Under the pieces are notes generated by a model. It ran no database searches and was not told the DNA's origin. It worked only from the letters and a program-made list of their open reading frames with translations. A program made the translations under genes and the position numbers. Shown piece by piece: positions 23,549 to 32,877 of a stretch of 64,000 nt of DNA (position 1 is the stretch's first letter; every line of letters begins with the position of its first letter). Source of the DNA: Jejubacter calystegiae (GTDB lineage: Bacteria; Pseudomonadota; Gammaproteobacteria; Enterobacterales; Enterobacteriaceae); NCBI RefSeq assembly GCF_005671395.1, contig NZ_CP040428.1, positions 3,100,001 through 3,164,000 on the forward strand. The letters run 5' to 3'.

Positions 23549-24697
23549 ATGTCTGTCTGGACCCGGCCAGTGCTTTTTCTGCTCTGTGGCCTGCTTTTGC
23601 TGACCCTGGCGATAGCGGTGATGAACACGCTGGTGCCGCTGTGGCTTGCCCATGACCAACTGCCGACCTGGCAGGTGGGGATGGTCAGCTCCTCTTATTT
23701 CACCGGTAACCTGCTGGGCACGCTGATTACCGGACTACTGGTGAAAAAGCTGGGTTTTAACCGTAGCTACTGGCTGGCATCGTTGATTTTTGCCGTAGCC
23801 TGCGCCGGTCTGGGACTGGCGGTCGGCTTCTGGAGCTGGCTGATGTGGCGTTTTGTGGCCGGTATCGGCTGTGCCATGATCTGGGTGGTGGTGGAAAGCG
23901 CGCTGATGTGCAGCGGTACCTCCCGTAATCGTGGGCGTCTGCTGGCTGCTTACATGATGGTCTACTACATGGGGACCGTGGCGGGTCAGTTGCTTATCAG
24001 CAAGGTATCTACAGAGCTGCTGAGCGTACTACCCTGGGTCACCGCGCTGGTGCTGGCAGGTATGCTGCCGTTGTTATTTGCCCGCATTCTGAGCGGCCAT
24101 GGCGAGCACCAGGCCGCCACGCCGATGTGGAGCATGCTGCGTTTGCGTCAGGCGCGTCTGGGGGTTAATGGCTGCATTATCTCCGGGATAGTGCTGGGTT
24201 CGCTGTACGGGTTGATGCCGCTGTGGCTGAACCATCAGGGAATCAGCGATGCCCATATTGGTTTCTGGATGGCGGTCATGGTCAGCGCCGGGATTGTCGG
24301 TCAGTGGCCAATTGGTCGCCTTTCTGAGCGCTATGGGCGGCTGCTGGTGCTGCGGGTTCAGGTGTTTGTGGTGATTCTGGGCGCGCTGGCGATGCTGAGC
24401 AACGCGGCGATGGGTCCGTCGCTGTTTATTCTGGGGGCGGCGGGCTTTACCCTCTATCCGGTCGCCATGGCCTGGGCCTGTGAAAAGGTGGAACACCATC
24501 AGCTGGTGGCAATGAACCAGGCGCTGCTGTTGAGTTACACCCTGGGTAGCCTGGCGGGCCCCTCCCTGACCTCAATGCTGATGGAGCGCTACTCTGATAA
24601 TCTGCTGTTTATCACTATCGCCAGTGTGGCCTTCGTCTATCTGATGATGCTGCTGCGCAAAGCGGGCCATCATCCGACCCCGGTGGCGCACGCCTGA
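23549..24697 (+). CDS. ycaD: MFS transporter YcaD
   Basis: Major facilitator superfamily inner-membrane protein of 382 residues with about 12 predicted helices; the substrate is unknown. Length and sequence match E. coli YcaD, including [46 protein letters not shown] and [25 protein letters not shown]. In K-12, ycaC lies between dmsC and ycaD and ycaM-ycaN-ycaK follow; here those are absent. The 251-nt upstream gap presumably holds the promoter, but I assign no boxes. Confidence 0.93.
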   Translation: MSVWTRPVLFLLCGLLLLTLAIAVMNTLVPLWLAHDQLPTWQVGMVSSSYFTGNLLGTLITGLLVKKLGFNRSYWLASLIFAVACAGLGLAVGFWSWLMWRFVAGIGCAMIWVVVESALMCSGTSRNRGRLLAAYMMVYYMGTVAGQLLISKVSTELLSVLPWVTALVLAGMLPLLFARILSGHGEHQAATPMWSMLRLRQARLGVNGCIISGIVLGSLYGLMPLWLNHQGISDAHIGFWMAVMVSAGIVGQWPIGRLSERYGRLLVLRVQVFVVILGALAMLSNAAMGPSLFILGAAGFTLYPVAMAWACEKVEHHQLVAMNQALLLSYTLGSLAGPSLTSMLMERYSDNLLFITIASVAFVYLMMLLRKAGHHPTPVAHA

Positions 24698-24988
24698 TTT
24701 TCTCTGACCCTCAACGTACCAGGCCATAGCCTGCGTCGTTGAGGGCGATCCTGCCTTAGCTCCCCGTTCCCGGCTTTTCAGAAGTTCGTTTTTATCCCCC
24801 TGAATATGCAGCAACATCTAAAGATTATCTCTGCCGACACGGCAGTATGGAATCACCGCGATGACAGGTGCACTGGTACAGAATGAGGGCTATAAACCCG
24901 GCATGTCATCGGCATTGTGATTTCGCGATAGCGACATACTGGCCACGCACCTGGCTATACTGAATGCCTGGTGCGGTTGAGGCGAGCG
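24698..24988. promoter_or_regulatory. Gap upstream of the glycosyltransferase with two inverted repeats
   Basis: CCCTCAACG (24708-24716) and CGTTGAGGG (24737-24745) form a 9-bp inverted repeat just after ycaD, possibly a weak terminator without a T-run. CGATGACA (24859-24866) and TGTCATCG (24904-24911) form a perfect 8-bp inverted repeat about 80 nt before the next start, a possible operator. No gene is supported. Confidence 0.4.
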
Positions 24989-26275
24989 ATGAAAATGCTT
25001 ATCTGTATCACCTGCTATAACGAATCTCCGGATCTATTGTTACCAAGCCTGGAGTCGGCCTGCGCGATCTCAGCGCAGGCGGATATCGCCATCGTCTTTG
25101 ACGGTTGGGCGCAGATTCACGATGACACCAAACGGCTGCTGAATATCGACCCAGCGAATATTGGCGCCTGGGCTCCGGCCTCTTTCCGCCATACTCCTCT
25201 CACTCTTTATTGCAAAGCGGATAATCTGGGCAAGATCGATTCTATTCTGCGTTACTTTGATTATGCCCGGGAGCGGGGCTATGAGCATGTCTTCCAGTTG
25301 GACAGTGGCACTTGCTTTGGCCCTGAGCTGTTCCGCCAGATGTGCGCCGCAATGGGGGACGGCGCCGATGCCTGCTACGCCAACCTGGCGTTAAGCGAAA
25401 CCGATGGCGGTGAGCTCTGTGGCTATCAGCAGTACTACTATCGCTGTGAACATCGGCGTACTATCTGGTACGCCTCCCGTCATATCCATCACGTGTTGCA
25501 CGGACAGTTTAATGTAATTCGTGTTGCGGCCTTTTTCGCCTGCCGCTTCAATCGTTATCAGTCCCGGTTGGACGCTAATGTGCGGATGGTCGAGGATCGG
25601 GTGCTGGCTGCTTTGCTGGAACCACTGCGAATTTGCTACCTTGGCGATAATTGTGCGCAAACCGACCATTGTCGAAGTTGGCAGGAGCTACGCCATCAGC
25701 GACGACGCTGGATCAACGGTTCGGTGGCCAGTGATGCTTTTTGTATTACTCGCGGACTGCGTCCGCTCACCTGGGCATTTCTGGCATCTCTGCACCAGCT
25801 TAATATGCCGTTCCTGTTTGGTGCACTGCTGTGCGCTCTGTCTGTTAGCGTGGTCGGAGGATGGGCGATGGTGAGCCTGTTACCGGTAGCTCTGTTCATT
25901 CAGTGGGTGGCTGTCGGCGAACCCAGGGGAATGACCCGCTACGCGGTACTAAGTTACGGTATGGGGGCCTTATTTTGCCTGACACAGTTGGTGGGGCTTT
26001 GGGTTTTACCTCTGCTGCTGGCGAATATCTGGCTTCGTCGCTATAAGGTCCTGGTCTTCAGTTTGCATGCCTGGGCGGCCCTGAACTTTTTTGATGCTTC
26101 CTGGGGTACCAAGTGTAAGGCGGGGGCCCGGGCGCCGCTCAAAGAGTTTGCAATGGCACTGGCCTTGACTGGCATCAACTGGCTGCTCCTGCCATTAACA
26201 GCGACGCTCTATCTGGCGATGTCCACCTGGGAGATTTTTTTCTACTGGCGGTTGCGACGGGAAACTCGGGGATAG
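24989..26275 (+). CDS. Chitin-synthase-like family 2 glycosyltransferase, membrane protein
   Basis: Not a gene of the K-12 order. 428 residues: a cytoplasmic GT-A-like catalytic half, then about five to six membrane helices from residue 262. Motifs in order are TCYNE (8-12), FDGW (37-40), GKID (81-84), LDSGT (104-108), VEDR (201-204), QRRRWINGS (237-245) and, between C-terminal helices, SWGTK (371-375). LDxGT, EDR, QRRRW and SWGTK, in this order, are hallmarks of chitin synthases, which polymerise GlcNAc from UDP-GlcNAc at the membrane. Eukaryotic enzymes are larger; this is a compact core. ATG 24989 has GAGG 6 nt upstream; the frame opens at a GTG 18 nt earlier. No partner gene is adjacent. 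Product and substrate are unproven; another GlcNAc- or hexose-polymer synthase is possible. Confidence 0.8.
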   Translation: MKMLICITCYNESPDLLLPSLESACAISAQADIAIVFDGWAQIHDDTKRLLNIDPANIGAWAPASFRHTPLTLYCKADNLGKIDSILRYFDYARERGYEHVFQLDSGTCFGPELFRQMCAAMGDGADACYANLALSETDGGELCGYQQYYYRCEHRRTIWYASRHIHHVLHGQFNVIRVAAFFACRFNRYQSRLDANVRMVEDRVLAALLEPLRICYLGDNCAQTDHCRSWQELRHQRRRWINGSVASDAFCITRGLRPLTWAFLASLHQLNMPFLFGALLCALSVSVVGGWAMVSLLPVALFIQWVAVGEPRGMTRYAVLSYGMGALFCLTQLVGLWVLPLLLANIWLRRYKVLVFSLHAWAALNFFDASWGTKCKAGARAPLKEFAMALALTGINWLLLPLTATLYLAMSTWEIFFYWRLRRETRG

Positions 26276-26281
26276 GATAAA

Positions 26282-26307
26282 GAAGGGGAGCCGGGGGAGG
26301 CCAGCTC
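26282..26307. terminator. Weak hairpin between the glycosyltransferase and pflA
   Basis: GAGC-C-GG (26288-26294) and CC-A-GCTC (26301-26307) pair with one mismatch. On the minus strand it is followed by CCCTTCTTTAT. It lies between two convergent genes, and strength is uncertain. Confidence 0.35.
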
Positions 26308-26322
26308 CGTTCGGGTGGGAAG

Positions 26323-27063
26323 TCAGTACATCACCTTATGACCATACTGTTCCAGGATGCCCTTAACCCGTTCCATGGTCTCTTTCGGCGGTGGTTTTAC
26401 GCCGTCCAGCTTGTACTCTTCACCCATGGCGACCCATTTGTGTTTGCCCAGCTCATGATAGGGCAGTAGCTCGATCTTTTCGACGTTCCCCATATCGCGG
26501 GTAAATTCGCCGAGTCGATGCGCGGAGTCATCGTCGTCCGACCAGCCGGGTACCACCACGTAGCGAATCCAGGTGTTAATGCCTTTGTCCGACAGGTAGC
26601 GGGCAAACTCCAGAGTACGGTGGTTGGAGACGCCGACCAGCAGCTGGTGCACATCATCATTCATCTGCTTGAGATCCAGCATCACCAGATCGGTGACCTC
26701 CAGCAGTTCGTCGATAACCGGATCGTAACGACGTACAAAGCCGTTGGTGTCCAGGCAGGTGTGGATTCCCTCTTTTTTACAGGCGCGGAACCAGTCGCGC
26801 ACGAACTCTGCCTGCAAAATGGCCTCGCCGCCGGATGCGGTAACGCCACCGCCGGAAGCATTCATAAAGTGGCGATAGGTCACAACGTCTTTCATCAGAT
26901 CTTCGACGGTAATCTCTTTACCGCCGTGGGTGTCCCAGGTATCGCGGTTATGGCAATAGAGGCAGCGCATCAGGCAGCCCTGGAAGAAGGTGATAAAGCG
27001 AATACCGGGACCGTCCACGGTGCCGCAGGATTCGAAGGAGTGAATGCGACCAATAGCTGACAT
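26323..27063 (-). CDS. pflA: Pyruvate formate-lyase 1 activating enzyme
   Basis: Radical SAM enzyme that installs the glycyl radical on PflB under anaerobic conditions. 246 residues, equal to E. coli PflA. The radical SAM CX3CX2C is C30-C34-C37 ([11 protein letters not shown]). GGEAILQ and the [19 protein letters not shown] region bind SAM. The frame opens 69 nt upstream, but ATG 27063, preceded by GGAG, gives [14 protein letters not shown], the family start. It lies 172 nt after pflB, separated by a hairpin. Confidence 0.97.
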   Translation of the reverse strand: MSAIGRIHSFESCGTVDGPGIRFITFFQGCLMRCLYCHNRDTWDTHGGKEITVEDLMKDVVTYRHFMNASGGGVTASGGEAILQAEFVRDWFRACKKEGIHTCLDTNGFVRRYDPVIDELLEVTDLVMLDLKQMNDDVHQLLVGVSNHRTLEFARYLSDKGINTWIRYVVVPGWSDDDDSAHRLGEFTRDMGNVEKIELLPYHELGKHKWVAMGEEYKLDGVKPPPKETMERVKGILEQYGHKVMY

Positions 27064-27181
27064 TGCGATGTTATCTCCAGTTGGGCGCCCGCCGGGGCGG
27101 GGTTGCGCGGTCTGAGTGCCGCGTCGAGTCAATTTTGTGGGATTCCCTGGCAGGGAGTCTTACAAAAGCGGCTCTATAAAG

Positions 27182-27214
27182 AAGGCTCCACACCAGGTGG
27201 AGCCTTTTTATTTT
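27182..27214. terminator. Hairpin between pflB and pflA
   Basis: AAGGCTCCAC (27182-27191) pairs with GTGGAGCCTT (27197-27206), perfect 10 bp with loop ACCAG. On the minus strand it lies directly after the pflB stop and is followed by CTTTATAG, a modest U-tract, so it may attenuate pflA expression relative to pflB. Confidence 0.65.
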
Positions 27215-27235
27215 ACACCTTTTCAGTCAATCCCA

Positions 27236-29518
27236 TTAAATGGACTGAGTGAAAGTACGGGTAATAACGTCCTGCTGCTGCTCTTTAGTCAGAGAGTTGA
27301 AGCGAACAGCGTAGCCGGAAACGCGGATGGTCAGCTGCGGATATTTCTCCGGGTTTTCCATCGCGTCGAGCAGCATTTCGCGGTTCATGACGTTAACGTT
27401 CAGGTGCTGACCGCCTTCGATGCTGGCTTCATGGTGGAAATAACCATCCATCAGGCCTGCCAGGTTGGTCTTACGCACTTCGTCATCTTTACCCAGCGCG
27501 TTCGGCACGATAGAGAAGGTATAGGAGATACCATCTTTCGCGTAGGCGAACGGCAGTTTAGCAACGGAAGTCAGAGAGGCAACGGCGCCTTTCTGGTCAC
27601 GACCGTGCATCGGGTTAGCACCCGGGCCGAACGGAGCACCGGCGCGACGGCCATCCGGAGTGTTACCGGTTTTCTTACCATAAACCACGTTAGAGGTGAT
27701 GGTCAGAACCGACTGAGTCGGGATAGCGTTGCGGTAGGTGGTCAGCTTCTGAATTTTCTTCATGAAGCGCTCTACCAGGTCTACGGCCAGGTCATCAACG
27801 CGCGGATCGTTATTACCGAACTGCGGGTATTCGCCTTCGATTTCGAAGTCGGTCGCCAGACCATCTTCGTCACGAATCGGCTTAACTTTTGCGTACTTGA
27901 TAGCAGACAGGGAGTCAGCCGCAACGGACAGACCGGCGATACCGCAAGCCATGGTGCGAACAACGTCACGGTCGTGCAGAGCCATCAGAGAGGCTTCGTA
28001 GCTGTACTTGTCATGCATGTAGTGGATGATGTTCAGGGCGGTGACATACTGCTTCGCCAGCCAGTCCATGAAGTGATCCATGCGATCCATAACGGTATCG
28101 AAGTTCAGCACCTCGTCTTTGATCGGCGCTTCTTTCGGGCCAACCTGCATTTTCAGCTTCTCGTCCACGCCGCCGTTGATGGCATACAGCATGGTTTTCG
28201 CCAGGTTTGCACGGGCACCGAAGAACTGCATTTGCTTACCAACGATCATCGGGCTTACGCAGCAGGCGATAGCATAGTCGTCGTTGTTGAAATCCGGACG
28301 CATCAGGTCATCGTTCTCATACTGTACGGATGAGGTGTCGATGGAGACTTTCGCGGCGAATTTTTTGAAGTTCAGCGGCAGTTTTTCAGACCACAGAATG
28401 GTCATGTTCGGTTCCGGAGACGGCCCCATGGTGTACAGGGTGTTCAGGAAACGGAAGCTGCTTTTGGTGACCAGAGTACGGCCGTCGAGACCCATACCGC
28501 CGATAGATTCGGTTGCCCAAATCGGGTCGCCGGAGAACAGTTCGTCATATTCCGGAGTACGCAGGAAGCGAACCATACGCAGTTTCATCACCAGGTGGTC
28601 GATCATTTCCTGAGCGTCCTGTTCGGTGATTTTGCCTGCTTTCAGGTCACGGTCGATGTAAACATCCAGGAAGCTGGATACGCGACCGAAGGACATCGCA
28701 GCGCCGTTCTGAGATTTAACGGCGGCCAGGTAGCCGAAGTAGGTCCACTGTACGGCTTCCTGAGCGTTGGTTGCCGGGCCGGAGATATCGCAGCCGTATT
28801 TAGCCGCCATCTCTTTGATCTGACCCAGTGCGCGATGCTGTTCAGCGATCTCTTCACGCAGACGGATGGTCGCTTCCAGATCTTCGCCGTTCTCCAGTTT
28901 GGTCTGCAGAGAGGTAAACTGGGCGAATTTGTCTTTCATCAGGTAGTCGATACCGTACAGCGCAACGCGACGGTAGTCACCGATGATACGACCGCGGCCG
29001 TAGGCATCCGGCAGACCGGTCAGCACGCCGGATTTACGGCAGCGCAGGATGTCCGGAGTATAAACATCGAATACGCCCTGGTTGTGGGTCTTACGGTACT
29101 CGGTGAAGATCTTCAGGATTTCCGGATCGATTTCACGATCGTACGCCTTGCAGGAGTTAACGATCATTTTGATGCCGCCGAACGGAATCAGACCACGCTT
29201 CAGCGGTTTTTCAGTCTGCAGACCCACGATCTTTTCCAGATCTTTGATGATGTAGCCGGCATCGTGAGAGGTGATGGTAGAAGCTACGGCAGTATCGAAA
29301 TCAACCGGCGCGTGAGTGCGGTTTTCGATTTTAACGCCTTCCATAACGTCATCCCACAGACGGGTAGTCGCATCGGTAGCGCCCGCCAGGAAGGATTCGT
29401 CGCCCTCATACGGGGTGTAGTTTTTCTGGATGAAGTCACGTACGTTGACTTCATTCTGCCAGTCACCTTTAGCAAAACCTTCCCAGGCTGTGGCTAACTT
29501 TTCATTAAGCTCGGACAT
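27236..29518 (-). CDS. pflB: Formate C-acetyltransferase 1 (pyruvate formate-lyase)
   Basis: Glycyl-radical enzyme converting pyruvate and CoA to acetyl-CoA and formate, the main anaerobic route from pyruvate. 760 residues, as in E. coli. The catalytic cysteine pair is in [13 protein letters not shown] (C419-C420 counting Met), and the radical glycine is in RVSGYAVRF near the C-terminus. Codon use is strongly biased to optimal codons, consistent with very high expression. It is 49 nt downstream of focA. In E. coli several promoters inside and before focA drive it. Confidence 0.98.
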   Translation of the reverse strand: MSELNEKLATAWEGFAKGDWQNEVNVRDFIQKNYTPYEGDESFLAGATDATTRLWDDVMEGVKIENRTHAPVDFDTAVASTITSHDAGYIIKDLEKIVGLQTEKPLKRGLIPFGGIKMIVNSCKAYDREIDPEILKIFTEYRKTHNQGVFDVYTPDILRCRKSGVLTGLPDAYGRGRIIGDYRRVALYGIDYLMKDKFAQFTSLQTKLENGEDLEATIRLREEIAEQHRALGQIKEMAAKYGCDISGPATNAQEAVQWTYFGYLAAVKSQNGAAMSFGRVSSFLDVYIDRDLKAGKITEQDAQEMIDHLVMKLRMVRFLRTPEYDELFSGDPIWATESIGGMGLDGRTLVTKSSFRFLNTLYTMGPSPEPNMTILWSEKLPLNFKKFAAKVSIDTSSVQYENDDLMRPDFNNDDYAIACCVSPMIVGKQMQFFGARANLAKTMLYAINGGVDEKLKMQVGPKEAPIKDEVLNFDTVMDRMDHFMDWLAKQYVTALNIIHYMHDKYSYEASLMALHDRDVVRTMACGIAGLSVAADSLSAIKYAKVKPIRDEDGLATDFEIEGEYPQFGNNDPRVDDLAVDLVERFMKKIQKLTTYRNAIPTQSVLTITSNVVYGKKTGNTPDGRRAGAPFGPGANPMHGRDQKGAVASLTSVAKLPFAYAKDGISYTFSIVPNALGKDDEVRKTNLAGLMDGYFHHEASIEGGQHLNVNVMNREMLLDAMENPEKYPQLTIRVSGYAVRFNSLTKEQQQDVITRTFTQSI

Positions 29519-29567
29519 GTAACACCTACCTTCTAATGTGGAGTTCTTATTTACCGCCCGGCGAGAC

Positions 29568-30425
29568 TTAGTGCTTGTCGCCGCCGCGCAGATAAATCAC
29601 CCAATACGTCAATCCAACCAGTAAACCACCACCGATGATGTTACCGATAGTCACCGGAATCAGGTTATCGGTGATGAAATGGGTTACGGTCAGATGTGAG
29701 AAACTTTCCGGCGTAGCGCCAATCGCCTGCCAGAATTCTGGTGAGCCGAAGTTGCGAATCATGATGCCCATGGGGATCATAAACATATTCGCAATGCTGT
29801 GCTCAAAGCCGCTGGCGACAAACATGCCGACGGGGAGCACCATAATCATAGCCTTATCCATCAGGCTGCGGCCGGAGTAGCTCATCCAGACCGCCAGGCA
29901 AACCATCAGGTTGGCCAGAATACCGAGGCATACGGCTTCGATAAATGTGTGATGCATTTTGTGGTCGGCCGTCTGCAGGACATTCAGTCCCCAACCGCCA
30001 TTTGCCACCATATACTCACCGGACAGCCAGATGAGTAGAACAAAAAGTAGTGCGCCGATCAGGTTGCCAAGATAGACGTTAATCCAGTTTCTTGCCAGTT
30101 GTCCCCAGCTGATCCGGCCGCTGGCTTTGGCGACCACAATCAGTACCGTAGAGGTAAACAGGTCGGCGCCGCAGATCACGCAAAGAATAAGGCCGAGAGA
30201 GAAACAGATACCACCGATCAGTTTGGCGATGCCGTAAGGCATATCGGCAGTGCCCGTTGTGGCAGTGATATAAAAGACGAAAGCGATAGAGATGAAGACG
30301 CCCGCAGTAATGGCCAGAAAAAAAGTGGTCAGCGGATGTTTTGTTGCCTTATAAACACCCGCTTCTTCGGCAACTTTCGCCATAGCGGGTGGGAGTAACA
30401 GATCAAAAGGGTTGTCAGCTTTCAC
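29568..30425 (-). CDS. focA: Formate channel FocA
   Basis: Pentameric inner-membrane formate/nitrite-family channel that exports or imports the formate made by PflB. 285 residues, as in E. coli, with six hydrophobic segments. The Omega-loop region [12 protein letters not shown] carries the conserved Thr, and [10 protein letters not shown] carries the pore His (about H209). The NGGWGLNVL loop is near-conserved. First gene of the leftward focA-pflB unit, downstream of an FNR-like site. Confidence 0.97.
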   Translation of the reverse strand: MKADNPFDLLLPPAMAKVAEEAGVYKATKHPLTTFFLAITAGVFISIAFVFYITATTGTADMPYGIAKLIGGICFSLGLILCVICGADLFTSTVLIVVAKASGRISWGQLARNWINVYLGNLIGALLFVLLIWLSGEYMVANGGWGLNVLQTADHKMHHTFIEAVCLGILANLMVCLAVWMSYSGRSLMDKAMIMVLPVGMFVASGFEHSIANMFMIPMGIMIRNFGSPEFWQAIGATPESFSHLTVTHFITDNLIPVTIGNIIGGGLLVGLTYWVIYLRGGDKH

Positions 30426-30485
30426 ACTAACTCTCTCTTAACTAAGTCGGCGAGGAGATACTAACAAAGCATTATAGATGAGAAT

Positions 30486-30499
30486 TTGATGCAGATCAT
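30486..30499 (-). promoter_or_regulatory. Candidate FNR box of focA-pfl
   Basis: TTGATGCAGATCAT matches TTGAT-N4-ATCAA at nine of ten positions, 61-74 nt upstream of the focA start. FNR activation of focA-pfl is well established in E. coli. The next 200 bp (30500-30720) are strikingly A/T-rich, with TTAATTAG- and AATTTTAA-type tracts, consistent with the known ArcA and IHF involvement, though I assign no boundaries. Confidence 0.6.
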
Positions 30500-30743
30500 A
30501 TCTCGCCTGGCTAATGGGCCTGATAAATGTGTGTTTAATGCACATTTTCAGTGTAATTGATTGAATTAATTAGTAAAAATAAATTTTAAGATTTACGTGT
30601 TGAGTTGAAATATTTTCGATTCCTCCTCCTGTGCGGTTAATTTATTTGAATTATTGATGAAATTAAGTAACTGAAAGGCAAGACGGGTAAATTATTTATT
30701 TACCCATATTTAACCGCAGAGTTACATCTGAGCGACGCTGCGC

Positions 30744-30777
30744 AAAATAAAAAAACGGGGCGTCAGAAACGCCCCGT
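30744..30777 (-). terminator. Intrinsic terminator of ycaO
   Basis: On the minus strand ACGGGGCGT, loop TTCTG, ACGCCCCGT, then TTTTTTATTTTG. A perfect 9-bp stem. Confidence 0.88.
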
Positions 30778-30795
30778 AATATAGCAAAATCCTCT

Positions 30796-30813
30796 CTACC
30801 CCAAGAGGGGTAG
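30796..30813 (-). terminator. First of two tandem hairpins after ycaO
   Basis: CTACCCC/GGGGTAG perfect 7-bp stem with a 4-nt loop, 9 nt after the ycaO stop and 18 nt before the main terminator hairpin. No T-run follows directly, so it probably stabilises the 3' end rather than terminates. Confidence 0.45.
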
Positions 30814-30821
30814 AATCAATT

Positions 30822-32588
30822 TTATTGCGCTTTGGTCTGGAATTGCGCCTTGGCGCGCTGAAGTTTTCCCCAGGCTCCCAGCAGCGCGCGATGCGCCGGG
30901 AAGGCGTGCAGATCGCTGTCTACCGTCTGCAGCCCGTAGAAGGGGGCTTCACCACTCATCGCCTGACTGGCGGCGTCGACCGTGTCAGCCCCGTACATAC
31001 GGATAAAGGCATTCAGGTACTGTAGCGGTTCGCGCTCCTCTTCCATTGATAGCAGAAGCAGGGTTTGCAGACAGCGGTAGTAGCGGGCGCGCTCCGGGCT
31101 GAAGAGGGAAGCGTTAAACTCCATGGTCCATTCGGTCCAGATCAGCGCCTGATCCAGATCGCCGCCTGCCAGAGCCAGCATAGCCTTCAGCTCGCCAATG
31201 CGCAGGGTGTGCCAGCCGTTATCTTTCCCGGTGGCCAGACCCAGCAGTTCGCGAACCCGGGTAAAATCATCCAGTCCTTCGTCGTCCAGGCGTTCAATCA
31301 ACTGCAGATATTCCTCTTTCTGCCAGCGGCTGTCCGGCAGACTCAGGATGGTATCGCGCAGGTGGCTGCCCATATTGTTATTGGCGAGCCACAAATCTTC
31401 CGCCGGATAGATATCGGACATGCCCGGCACCAGAATGCGGCAGGCGTAAACCCCCAGATGCTCGTAGTCGGCGATGTAGACCTCTTTATCTTCGGCATTG
31501 AAGATGGCCATCAGCGCGGCGAACTCTTCGGCGGTGGTGCCAGAGAAGTTCCAGTCCACGAATGGGTAATCGGCATCCTGTTTAAACATATCCCAGGAGA
31601 TCAGGCCGCTGGAGTCGATAAAGTGCGTCTCCAGGTTAGCGTGTTCGGCTACCTCTTCGTCGTCGAAGGTTGGCGGGGTAAAGACATCCAGATCCTTCAG
31701 GCTACGGCCCTGAAGCAGTTCGGTAACGGTACGCTCCAGCGCCACGCCGAAGTCAGGATGGGCGCCAAACGAAGCAAAGCAGGTGCCGTTTTCCGGGTTA
31801 AACAGCACTACGCAGATCACGGGATATTTACCGCCCAGCGAGCCGTCATAGGCAAAGATCGGGAAGCCTTCGGCCTCCAGCTTTTCAATGGCGGCCACCA
31901 CGGCGGGATAGCGTGCCAGTACCTCGCCCGGAATCTCCGGCAGGCTGATACTCTCGGCGATAATCCGGTTTTTAATATGGCGCTCGAAAACTTCGGACAG
32001 TCCCTGAACTCGCGCCTCGTTGGCGGTGTTGCCCGCCGACATGCCGTTAGACACGTACAGGTTACCGATGATGTTCATCGGAATATAAACGGTCTGATTA
32101 TCCGACTGACGTACGAAGGGCAGGGCGCACACGCCGCGCTGGGTGTTACCGGTCTGCAGGTCGACCAGTTGGCTGCCGGTCAGCGCGCGATCCGGATCGT
32201 AGAAATCATGCAGACGCGGATCCAGGATCCCTTCCGGCAGGCTATCGTCCGCCGGGATCGGGAACCACTTCTCGTTAGGATAATGCACGAAGGGAGCGTT
32301 AGCCTGACTTTCTCCCAGCCAGAAGTCGGCGAAGAAATAGTTGGTGGACAGGCGCTCAAAATATTCGCCCAGCGCCGATGCCAGCGCGGCTTTTTCCGTG
32401 GCCCCTTTACCGTTGCTGAAACACAGCGGACACTCCTTATCGCGAATATGCACAGACCAGACATTGGGAACCGGGTTGAGCCAGGAGGCCTCTTCAATAT
32501 TAAAGCCCAGGTCGGCGAGCTTTTTCTGGAAACCGGCGATGGAATCTTCCAGCGCGGCGTCTTTACCGGGAATAAAGGTTTGAGTCAT
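30822..32588 (-). CDS. ycaO: YcaO, ribosomal protein S12 methylthiotransferase accessory factor
   Basis: Founder of the YcaO family of ATP-dependent enzymes. In E. coli it acts with RimO in beta-methylthiolation of ribosomal protein S12; relatives make azolines and thioamides in natural products. 588 residues (E. coli 586). The N-terminal YcaO domain covers about 1-400, with family blocks KGATEKAALASALGEYFERLS, NTANEARVQGLSEVFERH and GAHPDFGVALERTVTELLQGR. The C-terminal part is TPR-like (about 430-580). Its C-terminus lacks the PxPxP tail of azoline-forming members. In K-12, ycaP lies between it and serC; here the gap to serC is 289 nt with no gene. Confidence 0.95.
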   Translation of the reverse strand: MTQTFIPGKDAALEDSIAGFQKKLADLGFNIEEASWLNPVPNVWSVHIRDKECPLCFSNGKGATEKAALASALGEYFERLSTNYFFADFWLGESQANAPFVHYPNEKWFPIPADDSLPEGILDPRLHDFYDPDRALTGSQLVDLQTGNTQRGVCALPFVRQSDNQTVYIPMNIIGNLYVSNGMSAGNTANEARVQGLSEVFERHIKNRIIAESISLPEIPGEVLARYPAVVAAIEKLEAEGFPIFAYDGSLGGKYPVICVVLFNPENGTCFASFGAHPDFGVALERTVTELLQGRSLKDLDVFTPPTFDDEEVAEHANLETHFIDSSGLISWDMFKQDADYPFVDWNFSGTTAEEFAALMAIFNAEDKEVYIADYEHLGVYACRILVPGMSDIYPAEDLWLANNNMGSHLRDTILSLPDSRWQKEEYLQLIERLDDEGLDDFTRVRELLGLATGKDNGWHTLRIGELKAMLALAGGDLDQALIWTEWTMEFNASLFSPERARYYRCLQTLLLLSMEEEREPLQYLNAFIRMYGADTVDAASQAMSGEAPFYGLQTVDSDLHAFPAHRALLGAWGKLQRAKAQFQTKAQ

Positions 32589-32678
32589 AGCTGTTCACTT
32601 TCGTCGTACGCAAAGCGCGCAATGATACGGGTTTTGGCGGCGGGGTGCCATCTTCCCGGGCGGGGGGAAATAAAGAAA

Positions 32679-32729
32679 AATGGTGGGCTAATGGTGGGTA
32701 TCTGGCAGGGGGGCCAGATAATTCTGCCA
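32679..32729. repeat. Operator-like direct and inverted repeats between ycaO and serC
   Basis: AATGGTGGG occurs twice with 11-bp spacing (32679-32687 and 32690-32698). Next to it lies a perfect inverted repeat, TATCTGG (32699-32705)/CCAGATA (32714-32720), and a second overlapping pair, TGGCAG/CTGCCA. The stretch lies between the divergent ycaO and serC starts. Helical-phase spacing suggests protein binding; no regulator is identified. Lrp and CRP act on serC in E. coli, but these repeats do not look like their consensus. Confidence 0.45.
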
Positions 32730-32877
32730 GGGGGGCGTGTTTTTCTGGTTGAATCTCTGGCTTGCACGGGGCGGCAAACCCTTAACCTCAGGGATTATCC
32801 GTTGCAGGCGGCACCACTGAGTGATAAAACCGATAGCCACAGAAGAAACAGATTGCTTAATACATTCGGTGAGGGAA

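Noticed and set aside
27116-29497. Two long + strand frames opposite pflB (405 and 300 codons)
   Set aside because: Both mirror the highly biased pflB codons; pflB is certain from its catalytic residues.
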